Assembly: GCA_977017575.1 (NCBI GenBank)
Contig: CDRNVI010000174.1
Location: forward strand, 1 to 37,183
Direction of reading: 5' to 3'
Length of the DNA: 37,183 bases
Source of the DNA: Paramoeba atlantica
Lineage: Eukaryota > Discosea
The position numbers and the translations under genes were made by a program. Numbering within the stretch: the first letter of the stretch is position 1; each line of letters opens with the position of its first letter. Positions 1-10,600 of the stretch are shown here, in pieces. The notes below the pieces were generated by a model. The model was not told the DNA's origin and did no database searches. It saw only the letters and a program-made list of their open reading frames with translations.

Positions 1-177
1 GCCCGCAAGCAAGTGCAACAAGGTTGTTTTGCCAGAACCAGAACTGCCAATAATGGCAACTTGCTCGCCTGCTTGTACTGTAAAATCAACGCCATCTAAC
101 ACGGCAATGCGTGTCGTTCCTTGCTTAAATTCACGCACTAAGCCAGTGCATTGCAATATCGGTTGTGTATTATTCAT
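1..177 (-). CDS. lolD: LolD, lipoprotein-export ABC ATPase, N-terminal fragment
   Basis: The first 59 codons of an ATP-binding cassette protein run off the left edge of the window. The start is the ATG at 177-175, and it overlaps the end of the upstream permease gene by 8 bases (ATGAATAA), an arrangement usual in bacterial operons. The fragment holds the A-loop region and a full Walker A motif, GSSGSGKTT, followed by LLHLLAG, as in LolD-type ATPases. In the family, LolD powers the LolC/E permease that releases lipoproteins from the bacterial inner membrane to LolA. Base composition is far richer in GC than the rest of the window and there is no intron, so this is bacterial DNA. Assignment rests on Walker A and on the neighbouring LolC-type permease; another MacB-like ATPase is less likely. 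Confidence 0.85.
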   Translation of the reverse strand, partial: MNNTQPILQCTGLVREFKQGTTRIAVLDGVDFTVQAGEQVAIIGSSGSGKTTLLHLLAG

Positions 178-1087
178 AACGCAATGCCTCTGCCGGTTGC
201 ACACGCGCAGCACAATACGCCGGGTATAATGTTGCTAACAAACTCATACCTAATGCAGCTAACCCAATCCGCACTACATCACCCACTTCAATTTGCGAGG
301 GTAAATAATCGATATAGTAGACGCTGGATGAAATTAGCTGTACATGTAACACTCGTTCAAGCAAGACAACGATCTCGGTAACATGTAATGACAAGGCAAT
401 CCCACCTAAAATTCCCAACAGTGTTCCCAGTAATCCAATAATACTGCCTTGCACGATAAAAATACCGACAATCGTGCGTGTGCGTGCACCTAATGTGCGT
501 AAAATGGCGATGTCAGCACGTTTATCAGTCACCACCATCACTAAACCAGCCACTAAATTAAACGCTGCAATCGCAACTAATAATAATAAAATTAATGTCA
601 TCATCGTTTTTTCTAAATGGATTGCTTGGAAAAACGCACCGTATTCACGCGACCAGTCCGACACGACAATATCTTGAGGTAAGAAGCGTAATAGTTGGCG
701 TGCGATCAACGGTGCTTGATATACATTATTCACTTTGACCCATAAGCCATTGACCGCGTTACCCGTTTTAAATAATGTTTGCGCATCCTGCAAATGCATA
801 AACGCCCATACCTTATCAAATCCAAAACCATTGCCCGCATGAAATAAACCAACAACAGTAAAACGTTTTGAACGCAGCAATAAACCCGCTGGGGTTAGGC
901 TTGGATCAGCCGTCACTAGGGTGACTTTATCTCCTAAATATACCCCTAAACTGTTTGCCAGATCACTGCCTAATATGATCCCATAGCCACCTGGGATCAG
1001 TTTGGTTAAGCTACCTGCAATCATTTTTTTATGTAATTGCGATAACTGTTGCTCTTGCTGTGGTAACACACCCATCGCTAACACTGG
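170..1087 (-). CDS. lolC: LolC/LolE-type lipoprotein-releasing permease, lacks N-terminus
   Basis: About 305 residues of an inner-membrane ABC permease; the family is usually near 400 residues. The periplasmic region is present ([18 protein letters not shown], then a [14 protein letters not shown] stretch). It is followed by the membrane core with the family motif [14 protein letters not shown], further membrane segments, and the C-terminus [10 protein letters not shown]. The first membrane helix and about 100 N-terminal residues are missing because the bacterial homology stops at 1085-1088, where host intron sequence begins. A GTG at 1084 is an internal codon, not a convincing start. The gene sits directly before lolD, the order of lolC in lolCDE operons. 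The function inferred from the family is ATP-driven release of outer-membrane lipoproteins. A gamma-proteobacterial source is likely, but the exact taxon is not shown by the sequence. Confidence 0.85.
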   Translation of the reverse strand, partial: PVLAMGVLPQQEQQLSQLHKKMIAGSLTKLIPGGYGIILGSDLANSLGVYLGDKVTLVTADPSLTPAGLLLRSKRFTVVGLFHAGNGFGFDKVWAFMHLQDAQTLFKTGNAVNGLWVKVNNVYQAPLIARQLLRFLPQDIVVSDWSREYGAFFQAIHLEKTMMTLILLLLVAIAAFNLVAGLVMVVTDKRADIAILRTLGARTRTIVGIFIVQGSIIGLLGTLLGILGGIALSLHVTEIVVLLERVLHVQLISSSVYYIDYLPSQIEVGDVVRIGLAALGMSLLATLYPAYCAARVQPAEALRYE

Positions 1088-1094
1088 GTAGAGA
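1083..1094. other. Bacterial/eukaryotic junction
   Basis: To the left lies intronless bacterial lolCD sequence. To the right a GA-rich tract begins at once (gagagagagag on the plus strand), which is the polypyrimidine-rich intron of the minus-strand HRD3-like gene. On the minus strand the junction reads CTACCCAG followed by lolC sequence, so the last host-like bases look like a 3' splice site, but splicing there would meet a stop within two codons. No insertion-sequence end or duplication is visible. An assembly join or a real insertion are both possible. Confidence 0.8.
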
Positions 1095-1238
1095 GAGAGA
1101 GAAAAGGAACAGAGAGATTTTTAATGCTTTTCTTTAGTTTCTTTTCTTTTCTCTTATCTGTTCTCTATTCTCTCTCTGTCCTCAAAATATTTCCCTCTTT
1201 CTTTCTGTTCTCTCTCTTCTCTTGAGAAAAAAATAAAC

Positions 1239-3405
1239 TTGGGCAGAAACATCTCCCGCGTAGGCAGAAAATCGATAAAATTGAGCAACCTCCTTTTATG
1301 AAGAAGAGAGAGAGAGAGAGAGAGAAAGAGAGGAGAATGTCAAGGAAAAAGAAAAGAAGAAAAATGAAAAAAGGGAGAAACCTCTTCTTCTTCCATCAGA
1401 TCATGACTATCAGATTGGAGATGGACGTTCTCTTTGATAACTATTGGAGAATTTAGAAAAAAAAGAAAAAGATTTACTATTTTAAGAAATAAAAAAAAGA
1501 AGATAATAAGATAAAAAGATAAAAAGATAAAAAGAAGAGAAAAAAGAATAAAAAAACCTTTAATTCCAGAATTTTCAAGATATTCAATATCTCTTTTTGC
1601 AGACAAATATAACAAAGGAGCAGCTGAAGGACATTTTTGGGGCATATTTATACCTGTTTTTCGATTAAATTATGAAAAATTATTTGAGAAAAATTTAAAA
1701 ATAAATATAATTTAATATTAAGTGAAAAAAGAAGAGATTTTTTTCAAAAGAAGGAAAAAAAAGAGAAAGAAAACCTTTCCAAAGTTTGAATCCCAAAATT
1801 CGGGTAGCCATCATACTCCCAGCAGCGAAAGCAACTCGGAGATGGAGAATACTATTTTATTTTATTATTTTTTTCAGTCTCTCAGAGGAAACAAAAGAAA
1901 AGAAAGAAAAGAAAGAAAGAAGAAAAGACAGAAAAGAAAAATAAAATAAAAAGAAAATAAAGAAAAAAAAATAATAAATAAAAAACCTTTTTGCTTGATC
2001 CACAGAAGTACCATGACCAAGAGCATAAAGAATCCCCAATCGACAATGAATATCTCCATTTCCAGTCTCTTCTGTTCCTATTAAAAGAGTAAGAGAGAGA
2101 GAAAAGAAAGAAAGAAAGAGAGGAAGGAGAAGAAGAAAGAAAAAGAAAAAGAAAAAAAGAAAAAAAAAAGAAAAAGAAAAAGAAAAAGAAAAAGGAAAAG
2201 AAAAAAAAAAGAAACCTTTTTTATAAATTTCAAAAGCAGCAGAATAATTTCGAGGAGAATAATAAGTTCCTTCCATCAACATATCACCATAAACTCGATA
2301 ACTTATTGCTTCTTTTTCTGACATTCCTTAAAAAAAAAATGATTTAATAAATTTGATTTGTATTTAGTATGATTTTATATTATTTAATTATTTTAAGAGA
2401 ATTGTATCAACAAAACATCATTAACATAACATATTGCTTTGAAAGATTTTTCAATGATTATTTTATATTCAGATTAATTATTTTCTTGAACAATACTGAA
2501 TTCATAACAATTCACAAATGAAGAAATTAAATGGGACATTTGAATAAAAATGAAATAAAAACGAATTGAAAAAAAGAACCTTGATGAATAAGTTTCATTA
2601 AATCATTAAAAGATTCTTCACTTTGTTGCACTTGATAATAAACAACTGCTTCTTCCACTTTTAATTCAAAATCTGGAAAGTAGAAAAATTGAGAGAATGA
2701 GAAAGAGATAAAAGAGAAAGAGAAAAAAATGAAAGAGAAAAAGAGAGAAAAAGAGTTTTCGAACCGCTTTTTTCTTTCGATTTTGAGACCGTTTCTTTCT
2801 CTTTCGCAGTCACTTCTTCTCTCACTTCCTCTCCTTCTCTCTCTCCTTCTCTCTCTCCTTCTCTCTGAATTTCTTCTTTTTCTTTTTCTTGAATTTCTGT
2901 CTCTTTCTCAACACTTTCTTCTCTTTCTTTCTCGACTTGGAGACCTAAAAAAAAGATTAGAAAAAAGATCAGAAAATTAAGAGAAAGAGGGAGAAAGAAA
3001 AAAAAACCTTTCTTGACTGGTTGAAAAGAACTTTTCCCAGATTCAAGAGAAGAAGAAGAAGTAGTAGTAGGAGGAGAAGGAGGAGAAGGAGAGAGAGACA
3101 AAGGGAGAGCTGCTTTTGGATTTGGATTTGGTTTGATTTTGTTTTGTAGAATTCTCTTTTGGACTGAAATTGGGACAAATGTTTCACTTTTGAATTTTTC
3201 CAGTTCCACTATTTTTCTTTTTTGAGAAAAAACGTTTCTTTTTCTTTCTTCTTTCTTTTCTTTCTTCTTCTCCTCTCTTCTCCTCTCTTCTTTTTCTTTT
3301 CTCTCATAAACCTCTCGTAAAAGGTTGTTCTTCCGGATACATATCGAAGCCTTCAAGCGCCAAAGGAAGAAAGAAGAAAGTAACAACAACAAAGAGAACT
3401 TTCAT
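1239..3405 (-). CDS. HRD3: HRD3/SEL1L-type ERAD protein, ten exons, 3' end missing
   Basis: Exons on the minus strand: 3405-3312, 3208-3008, 2944-2765, 2672-2580, 2326-2216, 2077-1987, 1851-1775, 1653-1558, 1440-1382 and 1292-1239. All have GT-AG borders and their phases agree. The protein starts MKVLFVVVTFFFLPLALEG, a clear signal peptide. An acidic, Glu/Lys-rich low-complexity region follows, then Sel1-like repeats. The stretch VAFAAGSMMATRILGFKLWK, then INMPQKCPSAAPLLY, and later EEEEVAQFYRFSAYAGDVSA follow human SEL1L in order and spacing (LGYRYWAGI, then [21 protein letters not shown]). In the family, HRD3/SEL1L is an ER-membrane partner of the HRD1 ubiquitin ligase that receives misfolded lumenal proteins. 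Only about the first 280 residues are present. The remaining Sel1 repeats and the membrane anchor lie beyond the bacterial junction and are absent. All Gln codons are CAA/CAG. Confidence 0.85.
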
Positions 3406-3638
3406 TATTTGAGAAAGCAATTAGAAGAAAAAGAGAAGAGAGAGAGAATGAAAGAGAAAAAAGAAAGAGAGAAAAAAAAAACAAAAAAATTATTTTGGGT
3501 GTGTTTTTCGTACAAAATAAAAACTGAAAAAGTTGATTTCGAACACGTGTTTTCGCCGATCTTTTTTGCTTTGTGAAAAGGGAAAAAATCCTCTTCTCTC
3601 CTCTCCTCTCTCCTCTTTTCTCCTCTTCCCCTCATTTA

Positions 3639-4437
3639 TCACTCTTTCTTCGCTGGTTTTAATCCGCAAGGAGAATGAGAGGAGAGAGTGACAGACCATC
3701 CTGCTGTCAGAACACAACATGGGTAAAAAAATGGTTCATCATCGTGATTTCCCTCTTCTTTCACTGTTTCTTTTCCGTCAGTCTCGAGCTCCAGGACATA
3801 AGAAGTCGGAGTTGGTCGAGAAAAGGTAATTCCTAATTCTTGCTCCTCTCTGTTCTGGGAAATAGTTTTGTGTTTGAAGCCAACTTTTTCAAACAAAACA
3901 CCACAACGCCAACTCTTCTCTGGATTTTTCTGCCCCAAAGCAAAGAATCAAACAAACAATTGTTAAAAATCAAAAAAAAAGAAAAATTCAAACATTTTGG
4001 CTCCGAAATTGAAGAGACCAATCCAAAGTTTCGCCAACCCTGATTCCCTGACTTGCCCGAAGCAGCCCAGTCCCAGTAGCCACTGCAGTCTTTTTATCTT
4101 CTGTTAAAGTTATTCCTCCAAGAATTGGAATCCAAACGATATCCTCTTCCTTTTGAGAGATTGTTTTTAATGTGAGCTCGTCTTATTCAAGAAGGAAAGA
4201 AAGGAAAGAAAAAGAGAAAACGAACCATCAGAGGCACAAGCACGAAACGAACAAACTTTTCAAAAAATAAAATAATTCAGCGAAAATCAGTTTGAAATAA
4301 TTATTTGTGTTTTCTGTGTTTATTTTTTTTTCAAAATTAAAATCAACCTTTGGCCATGTCAAAAAAATTCTTTTGACTCTCTTTCCATTTTTTTCAAAAA
4401 TTTTGAAAGTTCCTTGGTCCTGAAAAAAAAGCGACAA
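3639..4437 (-). CDS. Unidentified minus-strand gene, tentative three exons
   Basis: Three open segments join with GT-AG borders and consistent phase: about 4419-4349 (starts DQGTFKIFEKNGKRVKR), about 4173-4040 (LTLKTISQKEEDIVWIPI, then GGITLTEDKK), and about 3938-3639, ending KPAKKE at a TGA. The last exon carries ELGITFSRPTPTSYVLELE and a Cys pair, FFYPCCVLTAG. I recognise no family. No membrane segment is evident. The 5' end is not resolved; an open stretch at 4565-4440 could be a further exon, but no ATG precedes it. The gene lies tail to head with the HRD3-like gene, leaving about 230 bases of GA/CT tracts between. The exon structure is inferred from composition and splice signals alone. 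Confidence 0.4.
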
Positions 4438-4652
4438 TCGCTAAGGTGGAATGGGACTCGAAAGTTCACACCCCATATCGGGAAAAAGATGACATCAGCC
4501 GTGTGACGAAAATCGATTTCCTGACGTGGCACCGAGTGATTGGTTAATCTCACCTTATCTTTCAAAAATTAAATGGACCCTAAAGTGGGGAAAGGCGTGC
4601 CGATGATGTGCAACCCTGGGAGGAACGTTCAGTTTTCTTGTTTCTTGTAAAA
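4438..4652. other. Spacer 5' of the protease gene, possible divergent promoter
   Basis: This stretch is GC-richer than its surroundings and lies between the candidate minus-strand gene and the start of the plus-strand protease gene. Both strands hold short open stretches, but neither has a convincing start or splice pattern. It may be shared upstream sequence. No TATA box is obvious. Confidence 0.3.
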
Positions 4653-7600
4653 ATGGAGTCTATTTTGGTGATTTTGGTGATTTTTTCGATGTGTGATGTT
4701 GTGTTGAATGAGGAAATTTTTCCTTATTGTGTTGATGAGACTGGGAATGCAAGTTTGTTATTTCATTTATTTCGATTTTTGTTGTTGGAAGTGTAATATT
4801 TTTTCTGCAGGAAGGAGTGCGGAGGTTGAAAATTTTCAAGGGAAAATGAGAAGAAGAGAAAACCTTCTTTCAAATTCGGTGGAAATTCTAGATGGTTGGT
4901 TGTTTCTATTTTTCACATTTTATTTCTTCCTGATTCATGTATTCAATTTTCATTTTTGAAAAGGTGATTTCAATTCAGCTAGTGTTTCGTTCACATCTGA
5001 AGAGCTGAACGATATTGGTTTGACTTTCTCAATCTTTTTTCTTCTCTTCTTTTGTCCATTTTTTTCTCATCACCATTTTGCAATTATTTAGGATATGAGC
5101 AGAAAACAGTTTCTGGTTTGATAATTTTAATTTCAAATCTTCTTCTTTCTCAAATTGAAAAATTGCAAATCTGCAGGAGCGTTCAAAATTGGAATCGCCA
5201 GAGAAACATCTATCCCATTTTCAAGAGAATCAGGTTCCTTTTTTTTTTTGTAAACAAACCTCCTTTCCCAAAAAGAAAAACATCTGAAAAAGAGAGAAAA
5301 AATAGGGATGGCAAAAGTTGAATGTCCCGATACAACAACTTCAATGCGATTGAAGTTGGAGGGTCCTTTGTCTTCTTCTCTTCGCTTTTGGGTGATGAGT
5401 TTTCTTCATGGTTTGTGTTACTATTTTTTTTTCCAAGAGATTTTTTTTTTTTTTTGTTCTCCTTTTTCTGAAATCTTGGGCGTAGATGGTCAAGAAGAGA
5501 TTTTTGGGCCTTTTTATGGTGATTCACTCCTCTCAAAAGACGGATATCTTCGCTCTGTTCCTGGTACTTTTTTCCCCCTCTCTTTCTATTCTTTCCTTTT
5601 CTTTTGTTTTCTTCTCTTTCTTTTTGTACTTACTTGAGGCACCTTAAGGAAACAAGGCGGTTGTTCAAGTCGAAATAAATGAAAACGAGATGGAACCATC
5701 TCGAGTGGCTTCAATTCTTGAAAATGAATTGGAAATTGTCTCTGTTTCTTGTCGATTTCCGAACCCAAGTCTTGTCGAAAAGATTGCTCAAGTTGAGAGA
5801 AGAGGATGGAATCAGGGAGGAGGGGGAGGAAATCAAGAAGGAAAGAGAGATGGGGAAGAGGGAGAAAGTGAAGAAAGAAAAAGAACCGTTGATGCGGAGG
5901 GGTTTTGTGATTGGAACGAAGAATGCACAATTAACGCGGAGTGTTTTTCTGATGCGGACCTTCCTTTTGATCGAACGATTCCTGAATTTGCTGTTGCTCA
6001 AATGGTTCTTTTTTCCTCTTTCTTTGTTCTTTTCTTTCTTGTTTTTTTCTTCTTTTTTTCCCTCGTTGAGTTTTCCCTTTTGTTGGCTGGAACACAAAAA
6101 GAGGGTTTGACTTTATTTGGTAATTTCCCTTTCTCTTTATTTTCAAATTGTTTTTGTTTTTGTGGTTTTGAAAAAATGAGGTTTTTTCTTTGATTTATTT
6201 TCTTTTTTTTTTCTCTCTTTCTTTTTCTCAAATTTCTCAATTCTTTCTTTCTTTGTTAGTTGTATGAACGGAGAACAGGATCATATATTTGTACTGGGAG
6301 TTTAATTGGCGGAGTGAACTGTATTTTTCTTTCTTTTTCTTTTCTTTTTTTCAATGCTCTGACCTTTCTTTTTCTTTTTCTTTTTCTTTTTCTTTTTCTT
6401 TTCTTTCTCAGCAAGCCCAAATTCGCGTCTCTTTATTACTGCAAATCATTGCCTGAATACACAGGTTCCTTTCTTTTCTTACTCTTTCTTTCTCTTTCTC
6501 TTTCTCTTTCTCTTTGCTTTTTTGGTTTTGATTTTTTTTTCAATAGGCTGAAGCAAATTCTCTTGAACTTCATTTTAATTATAGTGTTGAATGCTCTGGT
6601 TTCTTTCTTTCTCTTTTCTCTCTTTCTTTTTATTGTGTCTTCTGTTCTTTTTGCCCTCTCTTTGCTAACTCATTTTTTTTTTCATTCATGATTCGAAAAA
6701 ACAGCATCATGTTATCCAGTTTGTTTTTCTTTTTTTTCTCTTTCTTGTCTCTTTGGTTCTTATCTCTCCTCTCCTCTCTCCTTTCTCTCTCTCTTTTAGA
6801 CACAGGGTGACCTTTATAAACCATTTAATGATCCTTATGCAATGTATGTGGCTGGTGCTGACATCTTGGTTTTTCTTTCTCTTCCCTTTTTCTTAATTTC
6901 CTTTTCTTTTTTCTCACCCTCTTTTTCTTTTCTGTTAAAATTCAGGCAACTGGATCTTATGCTGATTATACATTGATGAAACTTGATGTCCAGATTTTCT
7001 TCTTTTCTCTTCTCTTCTCTTTTCTCTTCTCTTCTCTTCTCTTCTCTTTTCTTTTCTTTTCTTCTCTTCTCAACTCATCTCCTCTCCTCTTCTTTTCTTC
7101 CCTCCTAACATCAAAAAAATAGGACCTCCCTCCAAAGAGATGTTATTTTGGATGGACAACTAATACCCAATATTCTTACCATTACTCTGAAGTAGTCTAT
7201 CGTTATTCCCATCCACGTGGATCTCCAAGGGTTTGTATTTTTTGGTTTATTTCTCTCTTTTTTTCTTTTGAGAATTATTTTCATTTTCTCTTTTGATTAG
7301 GTGTTTACAAATCAGACAATTGAGAGATATCCAAACTATTATTGTGGTTCTCTTCCTCACCCTCGATTTATTTATAGTCGCCAAAGGAGGACTGTGAAGG
7401 GGCTTTCAACAATGGGTGTGTGTTTTTTTCTCTTTCTTTTTTCTTTTGGAGGAAGAATAACAATTTTTAATTGATTTTTTTCAAAAAAATAGATGGTGGA
7501 AGCTCAGGATCAGGTGTGTTTAATGTCCATTGTCAATTAGTTGGGACACTTTATGGATATTGCTATTCTGGTTCTGCGGACCTTTGTGATTTTAATGATT

Positions 7601-10600
7601 ATAGCCAAATTGGTTTGGTATTTCTTAATATTCTTATTCTTCTTTTTCTCATTTGTTTTTTCAGATGGTTCATTTTATCATGCATTTGATGATGGTGATT
7701 TTGATGATCATGTCGATACTCCCTCCCCAACACCAACACCAACACCAACTCCAACACCAACTCCAACGCCCTCTCCAACTCCAACACCAACACCTTCACC
7801 AACTCCAACCCCAACACCCTCTCCAACTCCAACTCCAACACCTTCACCAACTCCAACACCAACACCAACACCAACTCCAACCCCAACACCCTCTCCAACT
7901 CCAACACCCACCCCAACACCCACTCCAACACCCACTCCAACACCTTCTCCCAGCCCATCTCCTTCTCCTTCCTCTTCTCCCTCCCCTTCTCCCTCCCCTT
8001 CCCCCTCTCCCTCTTCTTCTCCCTCTCCCTCTTCTTCCCCATCTCCTTTTCCATCTCCCTCCCCTTCTCCATCATTTTCTCCCTCTCCCTCTCCCTCATC
8101 CTCTCCCTCCCCTTCTCCCTCTGTTTCTCCATCCCCTTCTCCATCTTCTTCTCCTTCTCCCTCTCCCTCTCCCTCTCCTTCCTCATCTCCCTCTCCTTTC
8201 CCATCCCCTTCTTCTTCCCCATCTCCGTCTCCGTCTCTTTCTCCCTCACCCTCATCTTCTCCATCTCCATCTCCATCTCCTTCTTTTTCTCCCTCTCCTT
8301 CCCCCTCATCCTCTCCATCCCCTTCCCCTTCCCCTTCTCTCTCTCCTTCTCCTTCCCCCTCCCCATCTTCTTCTCCTTCTCCTTCTCCTTCTCCTTCTCC
8401 CTCTTCATCTCCCTCTCCCTCTCCCTCCCCTTCCCCCTCCCCTTCCCCTTCATCCTCTCCCTCTCCCTCTCCTTCCCCTTCTCACTCATCATCTCCTTCC
8501 CTTCCCCTTCTCCCTCTTCATCTCCCTCTCCCTCTCCCTCCTTTTCTCCCTCTCCCTCTCCCTCCTTCTCTTCCTCCCCTTCTCCCTCCCCTTCTCCCTC
8601 CCCTTCTCCTTCATCATCTCCTTCCCCTTCCCCTTCTCCTTCTCCTCATCATCTCCTTCCCCTTCCCCCTCCCCATCTTCCTCTCCTTCTCCCTCTCCCT
8701 CTCCCTCATCCTCCCCTTCCCCTTCCCCCTCCCCATCTTCCTCTCCTTCTCCTTCTCCTTCCCCATCTTCCTCTCCTTCTCCTTCCCCCTCCCCATCTTC
8801 CTCCCCTTCCCCTTCCCCCTCCCCATCTTCTTCTCCTTCTCCCTCTCCTTCTCCATCTTCCTCTCCTTCTCCTTCTCCTTCCCCATCTTCCTCTCCTTCT
8901 CCTTCCCCCTCCCCATCTTCCTCTCCTTCTCCTTCCCCTTCTCCATCTTCCTCTCCTTCCCCTTCCCCCTCCCCATCTTCCTCTCCTTCCCCTTCTCCCT
9001 CTCCATCTTCCTCTCCTTCTCCTTCTCCTTCTCCATCTTCCTCTCCTTCTCCTTCTCCTTCTCCATCTTCCTCTCCTTCCCCCTCTCCCTCTCCCTCATC
9101 CTCTCCTTCCCCCTCCCCCTCCCCATCTTCCTCTCCTTCTCCTTCTCCCTCCCCCTCATCCTCCCCTTCTCCCTCTCCCTCCCCATCTTCCTCTCCTTCC
9201 CCCTCTCCCTCTCCCTCATCCTCTCCTTCCCCCTCCCCCTCCCCATCTTCCTCTCCTTCTCCTTCTCCCTCCCCCTCATCCTCCCCTTCTCCCTCTCCCT
9301 CCCCATCTTCCTCTCCTTCCCCTTCCCCCTCCCCATCTTCCTCTCCTTCTCCTTCTCCTTCCCCATCTTCCTCTCCTTCTCCTTCCCCCTCCCCATCTTC
9401 CTCTCCTTCCCCTTCCCCCTCTCCATCTTCCTCTCCTTCCCCTTCTCCTTCTCCATCTTCCTCTCCTTCTCCCTCTCCCTCTCCCTCATCCTCTCCTTCC
9501 CCTCCCCCTCCCATCTTCCTCTCCTTCTCCTTCTCCCTCTCCCTCATCCTCCCCTTCCCCTTCCCCCTCCCCATCTTCCTCTCCTTCCCCCTCCCCATCT
9601 TCCTCTCCTTTCTCCTTCTCCTTCCCCATCTTCCTCTCCTTCTCCTTCCCCCTCCCCATCTTCCTCCCCTTCCCCTTCCCCCTCTCCCTCATCCTCTCCT
9701 TCCCCTTCTCCTTCTCCATCTTCCTCTCCTTCTCCTTCTCCCTCTCCATCTTCCTCTCCCTTCTCCTTCTCCTTCCCTCATCTTCCTCTCCTTCCCCTTC
9801 TCCTTCCCCCTCATCCTCTCCTTCCCCCTCCCCTCCCCATCTTCCTCTCCTTCTCCTTCTCCTTCTCCCTCATCCCCTTCCCCTTCCCCTCCCCTTCCTC
9901 TCCCCCTCTCCTTCTCCTTCTCCTTCATCCTCTCCCTCTCCTTCTCCTTCCCCTTCCCCTTCTCCCTCCCTCTCTCCCTCTCCTCTCTTCCCCTCCCTTC
10001 ATCCTCTCCTTCCCCTTCTCCCTCCCCTCATCCCTCCTCCATCTTCCTCTCCTTCTCCTTCCCTTCTTCTTCCCCTTCCCCCTCCCCCTCAACCTCTTTC
10101 CCCTTCCCCCTCCCCATCTCCTTCATCTTCCCCCTCCCCATCTCCTCATCCTCCCCTCCCCCTCTCCCCTCCCCATCTCCTTCATCCTCTCCCTCCCCAT
10201 CTCCTTCCCCTTCTCCCTCCCCATCTCCTTCATCCTCCCCCTCCCCATCTCCTTCCCCTTCTCCTTCTCCTTCCCCTTCATCCTCTCCCTCCCCTTCTCC
10301 TTCATCTTCTCCCACCCCTTCTCCCTCTCCTTCCCCTTCATCCTCTCCCTCCCCATCTCCTTCATCCTCTCCTTCCCCTTCTCCTTCATCCTCTCCATCC
10401 CCTTCTCCTTCATTCTCCCCTTCTCCCTCCCCTTCCCCCTCCCCCTCATCCTCTCCTTCTCCTTCTCCTTCCCCTTCTCCCTCTCCTTCATCCTCTCCCT
10501 CCCCTTCTCCTTCCCCTTCTCCCTCATCCTCTCCTTCCCCTTCCCCTTCTCCCTCATCCTCCCCTTCACCTTCCCTTTCTCCCTCCCCATCTCCTTCATC

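Noticed and set aside
4440-4565. Resemblance of a minus-strand stretch (VIFFPIWGVNFRVPFHLSD) to the Spt16 middle domain
   Set aside because: The match is short, the flanking residues do not continue it, there is no start codon, and the plus strand is equally open. Not enough to name a gene.
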